Of a DNA stretch of 64,000 bases, positions 19,181-28,468 are shown in pieces (the first letter of the stretch is position 1; each line of letters opens with the position of its first letter). The position numbers were made by a program, and so were the translations under genes. Source of the stretch: Paenibacillus sp. FSL R7-0337 (GTDB lineage: Bacteria; Bacillota; Bacilli; Paenibacillales; Paenibacillaceae); the NCBI RefSeq assembly GCF_037969875.1, contig NZ_CP150218.1, positions 1,364,001 through 1,428,000 on the forward strand, given 5' to 3'. Below the pieces are notes generated by a model, which saw nothing but the letters and a program-made list of their open reading frames with translations, was not told where the DNA came from and ran no database searches.

Positions 19181-22100
19181 CTAGCTTTCGCCAAGCGCCG
19201 AACCATGTCCGGCCTCACCGTTATCCGGGAACAGCACCTCGCCTGTCTTCAGCTGAATGTCCACAATCTCCTGAAGCGTACCCGACAGCTCGCCAGGCGG
19301 ATAGGGCTTGGTCAGATATTTCCGCACGTTATCCATCATGCTCTTATTGTCCTTATCCAGCGCCGAGGAGATGACTATCGGCACCTTCTCGGTCCGGGGA
19401 TCATTCTTGAGCATGCAGATCAGATCCCAGCCGTCCAGCTCATCGCCCAGCATCAGATCCACAATAATCGCTACGAAGGGCGTTTTGACGGCCTGGTCAA
19501 AAGCTTTTTGCGGATGATAGTGATGGGTGACCCGGAAGCCCTTGCCCTTCAGCTCCTCCGAGAGCAGCAGCGACAGGCTGTAATCATCCTCCACAATCAT
19601 TACATTCGGCTTCTGCTCCTTGCTGGCGTTCCATCTATGGGAAGGCTCCTCCTCCGGGTGGCCGGTCTCGGCCTGCATCAACGGAAGACGGAACCATACT
19701 GTCGAACCTTCGCCTTCAACAGACTCAATCCCGATTGTTCCCTTCTGCTTCTCAATAATTTCCTTGCAGATAGCCAGGCCGAGCCCCGTACCGCCAATCC
19801 GCTTGGATGCACTATTGTCCACTCTGCGGAATTTCTGGAACAGCTGCCCGATCTGATTCTTAGGAATCCCGAGTCCATGGTCCTGAATCCTCACCATAAT
19901 GTTGCCCGGTTCGTTATGAAGCATGACCTTCACTTCACTTGCGCCCGGCGAGAACTTGATCGCATTGCTCAGCAGGTTGGTCAGCACCTGGATAATTTTA
20001 TCCTTGTCTACTTCAACCTCTGGATTCAGAGCCTCATCCTCCAGCAGAATATGGTGGGTACCGCTCAGCTTGTACTGATCTATGACACTCAGGACCGTTT
20101 CACTAAGGTTGACCTTCTCCACATTGTACAGCTGTGTGCCGGACTCCATCCGCTGCAGGTCCAGGAAGTCGTTAATCAGCTCCGTCAGACGCTTGGCTTC
20201 CTTATGAATCGTCTCCAGATATTTCAGCTGCTTCTCCGGCTTCATCGTTTTGGACAGCAGCAGCTCCGTGAAGCCTAGTACACTCGACAGCGGAGTCCGC
20301 AGCTCATGGCTGACCGTGCTGACCAGTTCCGACTTCATCAGATCGAGCTCATATTCGCGGGTAATGTCACGGTGGACAAATAGCGTCCCCACCCGGACCT
20401 CCCGGCGGAAGACCGGTATGGCATAGGCATCCACATGCTTCAAGTCTTCCTTGCCGATAGAATACTTCATCGCACTGGAGTCAACGGTATGCTCGGACAT
20501 CGCTTTCAGGTAAAAGCGCCCCAGCTCTTCGGATTCATTCACCCTGAGGGTGAAGTGCTCCATCCAGCGCTCCTTGGGAATCAGCATGCCTTCCGTCCAG
20601 TCCTCATAGCTGAACAATTGGCTCAGCGCCTTGTTGATGTGCTGAATGACGCCGTCCGTGCTGACAAACTGGATGCCCTCATTGACGTTGTTGACAATAT
20701 CCTGATTCAGCTTGCGGCCATTCTCAATCTCCTCGTACATGAACAGGCGTTCAATGGCCAGGGCGACCCGGTTCATTATCCCCTGAATTTCACTGGTCTC
20801 TTCCTCTGTGAACGGATGTCCGATGCGGGTTCCGCAGAAGACCGCCAGAATCTCATCCTCCGCATTCACTACAGTTGTATAGTAGTCGTAACAATATACC
20901 TCATTGGCGGAGATTCCCTGCTCTCTGACCGAGCCTACCCGCTTCACCACATACGACTTTTCCACGCTCAGGCGGTACAGAATCTCCTTGCTGCCCTCAC
21001 CGATGTACCGCTCCACATTCTCCGGCGGTACCCCTTTGACCACCGCTATCTTATCCTTGACCAGCAGGAAAAGACTGGAGTCGAACGAGAACAGACGGTT
21101 CATGAATTTGTTGAACTTTTCGGCGAATTCATGCTTGTCGAGCGTATAGGTAATTTCATGATTCAGCTGATTGTTAAGCTCCAGCATCATGGACGTCTGC
21201 TCCGTGCTTTTCAGCGTCTCCGCCAGCTCCTGCTGCACATTCTTCATTGAAGTAATATTATTGGCAATCAGGATATACTGGTATATCTGGCCTTCATCGT
21301 TCAAGTAAGGCATGATTGTCAGCTGCAGCCAGAGCGGCGAACCGTCCTTCGCCGCAAGCTTCGTCTCCCCGCTCCACACTCCGCCGGTCGACAGCTTGCG
21401 GATCATCTGCTCCACCTGGGAATCCGAAATATTATGCAGCTCAAACAACCGGTAGGTGTATCCGATAACCTCGGAGCTCTTGTACCCTGTATAGACGCTC
21501 AGATTATCATTCGTGTAAGTGAACACGCCTTTGTTCGACAGAATGCCGACGGCAGAGGTCTGATTCAGCGCCTTCATCATGCTCTCGATTTCACTGAGTG
21601 ACCGCTCCAGCCTGTACTGCTGGTCCTGTAGCTCGTCCTGCTGGGCGTGCAGCTCTTCATTCTGCATCATCAGCTCTTCCTCTTTGTCCTGGATGCTATG
21701 GGCCATATTCAGGAAGGCGTCATAGAGCCGCCCGATCTCATCCTGCTTATGCAGCTTACCGAGCAGAACCGCATCCCCGGCAGCCAGCGAATTCGTTGCT
21801 TCCTCCAGCTTCACAATCGGATCGATGATAATTTTGAGCATCCGCCAGATCAGCAGGGTGAAGAACAGCAGCAACAAGGTACTAAGCAGAAAAGCAATGA
21901 AGGTGAATGTATCCGCCTGCCTGATGGAGCGTGAGTTCAGCTCATTCAGCAGCGCATCCGAATTGGTTTCGAATTGCTTGGTATAGCCCAGGTATTCGTT
22001 CACAGCCTTGGTGCTGCCGCTCTGGGACAAGCTCCGGATTCCCACGTAATCATTATTTTTCACCAGCCGCATCACTTCGGGCAAGGTCTGGCTTTTGTAC

Positions 22101-22474
22101 TGTTCATAGAACACCTTAAGGTCATCTCTGTACCGGATTTCTTCAGCTGACAGCTTCAGGGAGGAGTACTGCTCCAGAATACCGTCAAGCCTCTTAAGCG
22201 CAGCGTTCAGCAGCGCAAGCTCATTGTCACTCTGAGTAGCCACATAACCTCTCGCCCGGAAAAAGACCTCGTTCAGCGTCACCGCCAGCTCGTTGATCGT
22301 CCCCGTCTTATGTTGCAGCATTTCACGTTTGTGATCCAGCTGTTCCTGCTGGACATTGATATAGAAGACAAGCCCGATTCCTCCCGCCATGATGGCAACG
22401 AACAGGAGCAGAAGAATCCGGTAATATTTCGTTTTGATGCTCCGGTCGGCAAGCTTAAGCTTAAGGTTTCTCAC
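19181..22474 (-). CDS. hybrid sensor histidine kinase with HAMP, PAS, GAF and receiver domains
   Basis: A 1097-residue membrane kinase. A first transmembrane segment (about 19-40) and a second (about 190-212) bracket an extracytoplasmic helical CHASE3-like domain. Then come HAMP (about 213-265), a coiled coil, PAS (about 300-420), a GAF-like part (about 440-590), a second PAS (about 595-700), HisKA with phospho-acceptor His723 in VSTVSHELRTPLSS, HATPase (NLLSNAIKF, DHGLGIP, GTGLGLAICKEI) and a C-terminal receiver with Asp1006 (IIVDLMLGD). It overlaps the end of the CheY-like gene by 14 bp, so translation is coupled. Together with the Hpt-containing gene upstream this makes a full phosphorelay. 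The signal is unknown. Confidence 0.93.
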   Translation of the reverse strand: MRNLKLKLADRSIKTKYYRILLLLFVAIMAGGIGLVFYINVQQEQLDHKREMLQHKTGTINELAVTLNEVFFRARGYVATQSDNELALLNAALKRLDGILEQYSSLKLSAEEIRYRDDLKVFYEQYKSQTLPEVMRLVKNNDYVGIRSLSQSGSTKAVNEYLGYTKQFETNSDALLNELNSRSIRQADTFTFIAFLLSTLLLLFFTLLIWRMLKIIIDPIVKLEEATNSLAAGDAVLLGKLHKQDEIGRLYDAFLNMAHSIQDKEEELMMQNEELHAQQDELQDQQYRLERSLSEIESMMKALNQTSAVGILSNKGVFTYTNDNLSVYTGYKSSEVIGYTYRLFELHNISDSQVEQMIRKLSTGGVWSGETKLAAKDGSPLWLQLTIMPYLNDEGQIYQYILIANNITSMKNVQQELAETLKSTEQTSMMLELNNQLNHEITYTLDKHEFAEKFNKFMNRLFSFDSSLFLLVKDKIAVVKGVPPENVERYIGEGSKEILYRLSVEKSYVVKRVGSVREQGISANEVYCYDYYTTVVNAEDEILAVFCGTRIGHPFTEEETSEIQGIMNRVALAIERLFMYEEIENGRKLNQDIVNNVNEGIQFVSTDGVIQHINKALSQLFSYEDWTEGMLIPKERWMEHFTLRVNESEELGRFYLKAMSEHTVDSSAMKYSIGKEDLKHVDAYAIPVFRREVRVGTLFVHRDITREYELDLMKSELVSTVSHELRTPLSSVLGFTELLLSKTMKPEKQLKYLETIHKEAKRLTELINDFLDLQRMESGTQLYNVEKVNLSETVLSVIDQYKLSGTHHILLEDEALNPEVEVDKDKIIQVLTNLLSNAIKFSPGASEVKVMLHNEPGNIMVRIQDHGLGIPKNQIGQLFQKFRRVDNSASKRIGGTGLGLAICKEIIEKQKGTIGIESVEGEGSTVWFRLPLMQAETGHPEEEPSHRWNASKEQKPNVMIVEDDYSLSLLLSEELKGKGFRVTHHYHPQKAFDQAVKTPFVAIIVDLMLGDELDGWDLICMLKNDPRTEKVPIVISSALDKDNKSMMDNVRKYLTKPYPPGELSGTLQEIVDIQLKTGEVLFPDNGEAGHGSALGES

Positions 22475-22835
22475 TCAGAATGTCCTCCACGAGCTGCAAC
22501 AGCTCCATCGGGCTGAAAGGCTTGGGCATAAAATATCGGGCTCCCGCCTCTCTGGCCCGGTTACGGTCCATCTCCTGTGCCTTGGCGGTCAGCATCATAA
22601 TCGGCGTCCGGCTCTTCAGCTCCCCGTCCAGCTCGCACAGCACTTCAATGCCGGTCATTACAGGCATCATGTAATCCAGAATGACCAGATCATAAGGTTC
22701 TGCCGCCAGCCTGGCGAGCGCCTCGCCCCCATTCTCGGCGGTATGAACCTCCACATTCTCCAGATCCTCCAGCGTATCCTCAATCAGCATGCGCAGAACC
22801 TCTTCATCATCTACAATCAGTACCTTTTGTACCAT
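22461..22835 (-). CDS. single-domain CheY-like response regulator
   Basis: A 124-residue stand-alone receiver. It has the acidic pocket LIVDDEE, the phospho-acceptor Asp54 in LVILDYMMPVMTG, the Thr of MMLTAKAQ and the Lys of FMPKPFSP. With no output domain it probably shuttles phosphate between kinase and Hpt domains or binds a target protein. It lies between the Hpt-REC-GGDEF-REC gene (55 bp upstream) and the hybrid kinase (14 bp overlap), in the same operon. Confidence 0.93.
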   Translation of the reverse strand: MVQKVLIVDDEEVLRMLIEDTLEDLENVEVHTAENGGEALARLAAEPYDLVILDYMMPVMTGIEVLCELDGELKSRTPIMMLTAKAQEMDRNRAREAGARYFMPKPFSPMELLQLVEDILSEKP

Positions 22836-22889
22836 AGCCCACTCTCACCTTTCAGTCATCCCTGCTTGGGATGCATTGCATTTAGACAT

Positions 22890-24524
22890 TTAGAACAGAA
22901 ACCGGTGGGACAGGCGCTCAATCCGGGTCAGCAGCTCCGGCAGATGGAACGGCTTAATGACATAATCGTCCGCCCCCATCTGCAGAGCATGGATAATATC
23001 CCGCTGGTTATTACGGCCGGTCAGCATAATCACTAGGATGTTCAGCTCAGGATAACTGCTGCGGATCTTCTCCAGCACCTCCAGCCCGTCAAGCCCCGGC
23101 ATGACACCGTCCAGCAGAATAACATACTTCTCTTCAGGAGCATACCAGTCCGATTCCAGCAGAAGCGCACCGTCCGCATAACTCGTAACCTTCACTCTTG
23201 CGTTAGCCCCGGGCTGCCAGGCAGCGAATTGGGTCGTCACGATTCTGCGGATCAGCGGATCATCATCCACAATAATGACATTCAGCAGCGTCTCGCGCTG
23301 GCCCAGCAGCAGTTCCTCGCTGTACAGAGTGCTCTGGTTTCTGCCGTTATGCTTGCTGGCATATAGCGCCAGATCGGCTTCCTCTACCAATATATCGGCA
23401 TCCTGAACCGCTCCGGTGATCTCGGTCACTCCGCAGGAGAACGTTACATGAAAGCTCTCACGCTTGGCCTGGAATTCCCGGGCAGCGAAGACTTCCTGAA
23501 TCCGCTCCATCACAAGCAGCGCCTGCTCCGCAGGAGTATTGGGCATGAACAGGGCAAACTCCTCCCCGCCATAGCGGCAGAAGGTATCCTCCGTGCGGAT
23601 GGACTGCTTCACCAGCTCCGAGAAGCTCTGCAGCACCTCGTCTCCCATCAGATGCCCGTAAGTATCATTAACCTGCTTGAACAGGTCCAGATCCAGCAGA
23701 GCGAGGGAGAAGGTCCGGCCTGTCCGTCTGAAATCGGCGATCAGCTGCTTCATTGTCTGGTTGAAGTACTTGCGGTTGAACGCCCCGGTCAGTTCGTCAA
23801 CAATTATGGATTCCTGCCATTCTTTTTTCAGCTCAAAGCGGTTCTTGATCAAGACCAGGAACAGCTCGATGTCTACCGGCTTTTGTATGTAATCCATAAC
23901 ACCCAGCGAATAGGCATACTTCTGAACCTCAATCGAATGCTCGCCGCTGATAATAATGATCGGAATCCGCTCTTTCTTGGCTTTGCCGATAATCTGCTTC
24001 AGTACATCAATCCCGCTGCGGTCCGGCAGCAGAATATCAAGCAGAATCAAATCCGGCTTCGTCTCATAAAAAAGCTTCAGTCCGCGTCCGGCCGACAGCG
24101 CAATGCTGACATAATAGGACTTACGCTCCAGCGATTCCCGCAAAATAGAAACCAGCTCCACATCATCGTCCACGATCAAAATCTCGAACTGCTGATGGAC
24201 ATTGCCATGGGACAATGCGATCCCCGGAGTCAGCGGAGGCACCGCACCCACAGGCTCCGGCTCCTTAAACAGCTCCAGCAGCGGATAAATATAATCGCCC
24301 CACTCTGCTTCCGTCCAGCTTCTATGGTTATCATCCGAGAAATAGAGCAGCGCATTGCCGGAGAACCTCTCTACAGCATCGAGACCCACAGTGCCCGAGG
24401 TGCCCTTCAAGTTATGCAGGAAACGGTAGATATCCCTCTCCTCGACTGCTGACTGTTCCGACCATTTGTGCAGCGTTTCTCTGGTACGCTCTTCAACCAG
24501 CTCTTTATATTTTCTCGTTGTCAT
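22890..24524 (-). CDS. Hpt - receiver - diguanylate cyclase - receiver protein
   Basis: A 544-residue soluble regulator. Residues 1-100 are a histidine phosphotransfer domain with His37 in FLHNLKGTSGTVG. Residues about 120-240 are a receiver (LIVDDDVELV, LILLDILLPDRSG). Residues about 255-410 are a GGDEF domain with motif GGEEF in CRYGGEEFALF, so an active cyclase is expected. Residues about 425-544 are a second receiver (VIIVDDDPLIR, VILLDGVMPGLDG). c-di-GMP production is thus likely gated by two phosphorylation inputs. The start is the internal ATG (MTTRKYKEL) with GAAGGAG upstream; the longer frame to 24623 has no site. First gene of the phosphorelay operon. Confidence 0.93.
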   Translation of the reverse strand: MTTRKYKELVEERTRETLHKWSEQSAVEERDIYRFLHNLKGTSGTVGLDAVERFSGNALLYFSDDNHRSWTEAEWGDYIYPLLELFKEPEPVGAVPPLTPGIALSHGNVHQQFEILIVDDDVELVSILRESLERKSYYVSIALSAGRGLKLFYETKPDLILLDILLPDRSGIDVLKQIIGKAKKERIPIIIISGEHSIEVQKYAYSLGVMDYIQKPVDIELFLVLIKNRFELKKEWQESIIVDELTGAFNRKYFNQTMKQLIADFRRTGRTFSLALLDLDLFKQVNDTYGHLMGDEVLQSFSELVKQSIRTEDTFCRYGGEEFALFMPNTPAEQALLVMERIQEVFAAREFQAKRESFHVTFSCGVTEITGAVQDADILVEEADLALYASKHNGRNQSTLYSEELLLGQRETLLNVIIVDDDPLIRRIVTTQFAAWQPGANARVKVTSYADGALLLESDWYAPEEKYVILLDGVMPGLDGLEVLEKIRSSYPELNILVIMLTGRNNQRDIIHALQMGADDYVIKPFHLPELLTRIERLSHRFLF

Positions 24525-24757
24525 AATAGCTCCTTCAGTCCAGCTTATCCTACAAAAATCCAATAAATCATATTTCACATCAAGTGTCAATGTTATTATA
24601 ACCTCAGGAAAATGCAAGCTCAAATCTCTGATCAGCCCGACACAAAAGCTTTGGTTGATAACCTATCCTTGATTTGACATAATAATTAAAATCGTTCATT
24701 CCGTTAATGCGGCAATGAGCGAAGATTATAGATCATGGATAACGGGAGGCTTTTCAA

Positions 24758-25027
24758 TTGAAGGGGATTATTACTGTACTCGGGAAAGACAAGGTAGGCA
24801 TTATCGCCAAAGTATGTACATACCTCGCAGAGCACAATCTGAACATTCTGGACATCTCCCAGACGATTGTGCAGGATTATTTCAACATGATGATGATCGT
24901 GGACATCTCTGCCCCCAGTAAGTCGTTCGAGGAGATTGTAGAGGAGCTTCAGCAGGTAGGGGAAGACATCGGTGTGGAAATCAAGCTGCAGCATGAGGAT
25001 ATCTTCAATATTATGCACCGGATTTAA
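24758..25027 (+). CDS. ACT-domain protein (UPF0237)
   Basis: An 89-residue single ACT domain: ITVLGKDKVGIIAKVCTYLA and ILDISQTIVQDYFNMMMIVDIS. Such GcvR-like ACT proteins are thought to bind small ligands, often amino acids. The start is a TTG with GGGAGG 8 bases upstream. It lies 25 bp before the PFL-family gene. This pairing is common in Firmicutes and suggests that the ACT protein senses a ligand for its neighbour. Confidence 0.93.
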   Translation: MKGIITVLGKDKVGIIAKVCTYLAEHNLNILDISQTIVQDYFNMMMIVDISAPSKSFEEIVEELQQVGEDIGVEIKLQHEDIFNIMHRI

Positions 25028-25052
25028 CCGGCGAGGAGAGGAGTGAGCGCTA

Positions 25053-26411
25053 GTGATCTCGATTGTAGAAGTTCAGGAGACGAATAAAATGATCCGGGAA
25101 ATGAATCTGGATGTCCGCACCATTACGATGGGTATCAGCCTGATGGACTGTGCCCATACCGACATGAAGGTGTTCAACCAGAAGGTGTATGACAAAATTA
25201 CCCGCTCTGCCGAGAAGCTCGTGAAGACCGGTGAGGATCTGGAGCGCCAATTCGGGGTGCCGATTGTCAACAAACGGATCTCCGTGACGCCGATTTCGAT
25301 AGCTGCGGGGGCTGTACATACCGATACCTACGTGCCTGTCGCCCAGATTCTGGACAAGGCTGCCAAGGAGGTAGGCGTCAACTTCATCGGCGGGTATTCC
25401 GCGCTGGTGCAGAAGGGCTGTACCAAGGGCGACCGGATTCTGATTGACAGTATCCCGGAAGCGCTGGCGGTAACCGAGAGAGTCTGCTCCTCCGTCAACG
25501 TCGGCTCCTCACGCAGCGGCATCAACATGGACGCAGTGAAGCTGATGGGTGACATCATTCTCCAGACGGCGGAGCGCACGAAGGACCGCGACTCTATCGG
25601 CTGTGCCAAGCTGGTTGTATTCTGTAACGCAGTCGAGGATAACCCGTTCATGGCCGGCGCCTTCCACGGGGTGGGCGAGCGGGAGTGTGTGATTAACGTG
25701 GGCGTAAGCGGCCCGGGTGTGATCAAGCGGGCGCTGGAAGAAGTGAAGGGACAGGACTTCGAGACACTGTGCGAGACAATCAAGCGTACCGCCTTCAAGG
25801 TCACACGTGTCGGCCAGCTGGTCGCCCAGGAAGCCTCCAAGCGCCTCAATGTGCCCTTCGGCATCATCGACCTGTCGCTGGCGCCTACGCCTGAGATCGG
25901 CGATTCTATCGCAGAGATTTTCCAGGTCATGGGCTTGGAGGAAGCCGGTGCTCCAGGCACCACTGCTGCACTGGCCATCCTTAACGATAATGTCAAAAAA
26001 GGCGGAGTCATGGCCTCCTCCTATGTCGGCGGCTTAAGCGGCGCTTTCATCCCGGTCAGTGAAGACCACGGCATGATCCAGGCGGTCCAGCGCGGGGCGT
26101 TGACTCTGGAGAAGCTTGAAGCTATGACTTGTGTCTGCTCGGTAGGCCTTGACATGATTGCCATTCCCGGCAGCACCAGCAAAGAGACCCTCGCAGGCAT
26201 CATTGCCGATGAAGCCGCCATCGGTATGGTCAACAACAAGACCACGGCGGTTCGCGTCATTCCGGTTATCGGCAAGGACGTCGGTGAGATGGTCGAATTC
26301 GGCGGCTTGCTCGGATACGCTCCAGTCATGGCTGTCAATCCGTTCAGTTGTGCGGGCTTCGTCAACCGCGGCGGACGGATTCCCGCGCCAATCCATAGCT
26401 TCAAGAACTAA
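25053..26411 (+). CDS. PFL-family protein (UPF0210)
   Basis: A 452-residue cytosolic protein of the UPF0210 family, distantly related to pyruvate formate-lyase by fold. Recognisable blocks are [77 protein letters not shown] and the C-terminal [14 protein letters not shown]. No biochemical activity is established for the family. It starts with GTG behind a GAGGAGAGGAG-type site and is cotranscribed with the ACT gene. The arrays at 26426-26612 and a long stem-loop follow it. Confidence 0.93.
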   Translation: MISIVEVQETNKMIREMNLDVRTITMGISLMDCAHTDMKVFNQKVYDKITRSAEKLVKTGEDLERQFGVPIVNKRISVTPISIAAGAVHTDTYVPVAQILDKAAKEVGVNFIGGYSALVQKGCTKGDRILIDSIPEALAVTERVCSSVNVGSSRSGINMDAVKLMGDIILQTAERTKDRDSIGCAKLVVFCNAVEDNPFMAGAFHGVGERECVINVGVSGPGVIKRALEEVKGQDFETLCETIKRTAFKVTRVGQLVAQEASKRLNVPFGIIDLSLAPTPEIGDSIAEIFQVMGLEEAGAPGTTAALAILNDNVKKGGVMASSYVGGLSGAFIPVSEDHGMIQAVQRGALTLEKLEAMTCVCSVGLDMIAIPGSTSKETLAGIIADEAAIGMVNNKTTAVRVIPVIGKDVGEMVEFGGLLGYAPVMAVNPFSCAGFVNRGGRIPAPIHSFKN

Positions 26412-26425
26412 GTGGGCGTGCAGGC

Positions 26426-26612
26426 TTAAATGCATTCTGTACATCTAAACCTACTGATTTTCGACCCATTCTGAGTTTAGTTGTATATAGTACATCTATA
26501 AGGCCGTTTATTTTTACTACTCACACTTTTAGGCAGATTTAGTTGTACAGACTACATTTAAACGTGGCATGTGTGAATTTTCGCTGTTTTTAAGTGTACG
26601 TTCTACAACTAT
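26426..26612. repeat. phased array of four quasi-palindromic motifs (array 1)
   Basis: Four related inverted-repeat sites start at 26426, 26477, 26539 and 26590. The core reads TTAGTTGTA-N5-TACATCTAA (best at 26477 and 26539). Steps are 51, 62 and 51 bp, so the first and third intervals are equal and the middle one is longer by one helical turn. The spacers after the first and third sites share ATTTTCG, so the array is also a 113 bp tandem duplication of a two-site unit. Confidence 0.7.
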
Positions 26613-26684
26613 CTCTAAATTTCACTGGGAGCTGAAGACTTACATCGCGGATGATGTGATTTGAATTATTCTTCATATCACCCC

Positions 26685-26748
26685 TAACAACTAATAAGAC
26701 ACGTTGCCTTCCCGATCAGGGAGAGTAACGTGTCTTTATTAGTTGTTA
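26685..26748. terminator. bidirectional terminator-like stem-loop
   Basis: A 21-22 bp stem (TAACAACTAATAAGACACGTT and near-complement with one bulged T) between the convergent PFL and sigma-factor genes. Its right arm contains CTTTATT. Confidence 0.8.
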
Positions 26749-26755
26749 CCGGGCA

Positions 26756-27709
26756 TCAGCGCTGCGGCGGCTCTGGCGGTACGGTAATGTGGGACAGCTT
26801 CGCAGGGTCCATTAAGAGATACAGGTTCTGAATCCGTTCTCCGCTGGAATCCGTGCTCAGGCAGAGCACGCACTTCACGACTCCCTGATCCGTGAAGATC
26901 AGACCCGGCTCACCGTTCAGCAGCCCGCAGGAAGGCTTCCATTCCCGCAAATAGTGCATAACCCGCTTCGAGGTCAGCAGTGCAGTAACTCCCCGGCGGC
27001 CGGTCATCGGCCGGAGAATCGTATGCACCTCGCGGCCCCCGCCGTCGGCAACCAGGACCGGATGCTCGCCCAGCAGCTCCAGCATGCTGCCCACATCATA
27101 GGAGGTGAACGCGGCAGTGAAGCGGACCAGCAGTTTCTCGGTGACTGCTCCATATCGGAGCGAGGGTAACCGGGAAGCCGGCTCTGTCTGCAGGATTCGC
27201 TTGGCCCGGCTGAAGATCTGCCGGCAGTTGCTGCCCGATTTGCCTACCATTCCGGCAATGGCTTCATAGTCGTATTCGAAGGCTTCCCGCAGTACGAATA
27301 CCGCACGCTCCGTGGGAGACAGGCGCTCCAGCAGCACCAGAAAGGCATACGATAAATTATCCTTACGTTCTGCCGCCGCTTCCGGGCCATCGTATCCCTC
27401 GCTTACCGGCTCCGGCAGCCACTCCCCGATATAAGTCTCTCTGCGGCTGCGAGCCGAGTTCAGCATATTGAGGCAGCGGTTCGTCACGCCTTTGGCCACA
27501 TAGGCTTTGATATTCTGAATGCCGCTCCGGTCCCGGTGCTGCAGCTCGGCGAACATATCCTGCACCGCATCCTCCGCATCAGTAACCACGCCTAACATCC
27601 GGTACGCAATGGAGAAGGCATAGCTTTTATAATTCCGGTACAGCTCCTCCATACCCGGATTCTCAGCCGCAGGTGTCTGGGCCTGAGCCGTTATTTTACC
27701 CCTGTCCAC
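26756..27709 (-). CDS. ECF41-like RNA polymerase sigma factor with NTF2-like C-terminal domain
   Basis: A 317-residue extracytoplasmic-function sigma factor. Region sigma2 is about 20-90 (YAFSIAYRMLGVVTDAEDAVQD), sigma4 about 120-175 (RLSPTERAVFVLREAFEYDY), and a SnoaL/NTF2-like extension covers about 190-310. Three hallmarks of the ECF41 group are visible: WLPEP at 97-101, DGGG at 222-225 and DPAKL at 301-305 (NPDKL in the consensus). In that group the C-terminal domain modulates activity in place of an anti-sigma factor. The start is GTG behind GGAAGGAGAG. It follows the AhpD-like gene by 39 bp, the typical ECF41 gene partner. Confidence 0.92.
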   Translation of the reverse strand: MDRGKITAQAQTPAAENPGMEELYRNYKSYAFSIAYRMLGVVTDAEDAVQDMFAELQHRDRSGIQNIKAYVAKGVTNRCLNMLNSARSRRETYIGEWLPEPVSEGYDGPEAAAERKDNLSYAFLVLLERLSPTERAVFVLREAFEYDYEAIAGMVGKSGSNCRQIFSRAKRILQTEPASRLPSLRYGAVTEKLLVRFTAAFTSYDVGSMLELLGEHPVLVADGGGREVHTILRPMTGRRGVTALLTSKRVMHYLREWKPSCGLLNGEPGLIFTDQGVVKCVLCLSTDSSGERIQNLYLLMDPAKLSHITVPPEPPQR

Positions 27710-27748
27710 TTCACGCAGCTCTCCTTCCTTACACTCCTGTCCTTATCC

Positions 27749-28195
27749 TTAGCCGAAGCAGCCCGGGAACATCCCGGTCGTAATGGCAATCCGGTTCCAG
27801 CTGTTGATCGTATTGATCGCCATAATCCAGTCTACCAGTTCCTCTTCGCTAAAATGCGTAAGCATCTTATTATACAGCTCCAACGGAACGCCCGCTTCAC
27901 TGATCAGCGTGACCTGCTCGGCGAATTCCAGCAGCACACGTTCCTTCGCACTGAACAACGGCGCTTCGCGCCACACACTCAGCAGCAGAATATGATCGGC
28001 ATAGTTGCCCAGCTTCATCAGATCCTTGCCATGCATATCCAGACAGAACGCACAGCCGTTGATCTGGGAGACCCGTATTTTAACCAGTTCATACAGCACT
28101 TTATCCTTGCTGCGGCTTCCTGCATGCTGCTCCAGCGCCATCATTGCCCGGAACGCCGGGCCGTTAACCTCACGATAATTCATTCGTAGACTCAT
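27749..28195 (-). CDS. carboxymuconolactone decarboxylase/AhpD-like protein
   Basis: A 148-residue alkylhydroperoxidase AhpD-core protein. The redox motif is Cys48-Ala-Phe-Cys51 with His55 (NGCAFCLDMHGKDL), the arrangement used for peroxide reduction or disulfide exchange. Residues 80-148 are helical. It is the first gene of the operon with the ECF41-like sigma factor. In characterised ECF41 systems a gene of this kind is the main target of the sigma factor, so autoregulation is likely, but I did not identify the promoter. Confidence 0.92.
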   Translation of the reverse strand: MSLRMNYREVNGPAFRAMMALEQHAGSRSKDKVLYELVKIRVSQINGCAFCLDMHGKDLMKLGNYADHILLLSVWREAPLFSAKERVLLEFAEQVTLISEAGVPLELYNKMLTHFSEEELVDWIMAINTINSWNRIAITTGMFPGCFG

Positions 28196-28288
28196 ATTGG
28201 GTCGCCTCCATTGTGGTTGTGTTGCTCTTCATAACTGTAGACAAGATGGAGCCGGATGTTGTGACAAAACATCCCCACAAACTCTCCC

Positions 28289-28412
28289 CACAAAGTGAAG
28301 TAATGCTTCGGAGTGAATTCAAATACTTTGCGGGGACCCCGAAAACATTACACAAAGTGAAGCTTTAGCTCGATGATGAATCAGGTCTTTGCGGGGGCCC
28401 CAAAACTCTGAT
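28289..28412. repeat. two tandem copies of a 62 bp unit
   Basis: Units 28289-28350 and 28351-28412 both start CACAAAGTGAAG, carry CTTTGCGGGG(A/G)CCCC near position 37-50 and end in AAAAC plus about 7 bases. Within each unit CAAAG(T) near the start can pair with (A)CTTTG, and GGGGACCCC/GGGGGCCCC is itself palindromic. Confidence 0.7.
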
Positions 28413-28419
28413 TTTTTTC

Positions 28420-28456
28420 AAAAAAAAGCAGAACAGCGAAATTCCGCAGCCCTGCT
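28420..28456 (-). terminator. terminator of the exporter gene
   Basis: Minus strand AGCAG ... CTGCT with internal TGCGG/CGC pairing, followed by eight T. Confidence 0.8.
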
Positions 28457-28468
28457 CTTGTATACACT

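Larger units (their letters stand above)
26412..26755. other. gene-free stretch with phased palindrome array and terminator
   Basis: 344 bp with no supportable gene. It holds four degenerate quasi-palindromes (26426-26612) and a long stem-loop (26685-26748). Confidence 0.8.

Noticed and set aside
19205..20278. Long rightward open frame (357 codons) opposite the hybrid kinase
   Set aside because: It lies wholly antisense to conserved HATPase and receiver motifs, has no recognisable domain and no good ribosome binding site.
23448..24452. Long rightward open frame (334 codons) opposite the Hpt-GGDEF gene
   Set aside because: Antisense to well-conserved Hpt, receiver and GGDEF motifs; composition reads as a shadow of the real gene.
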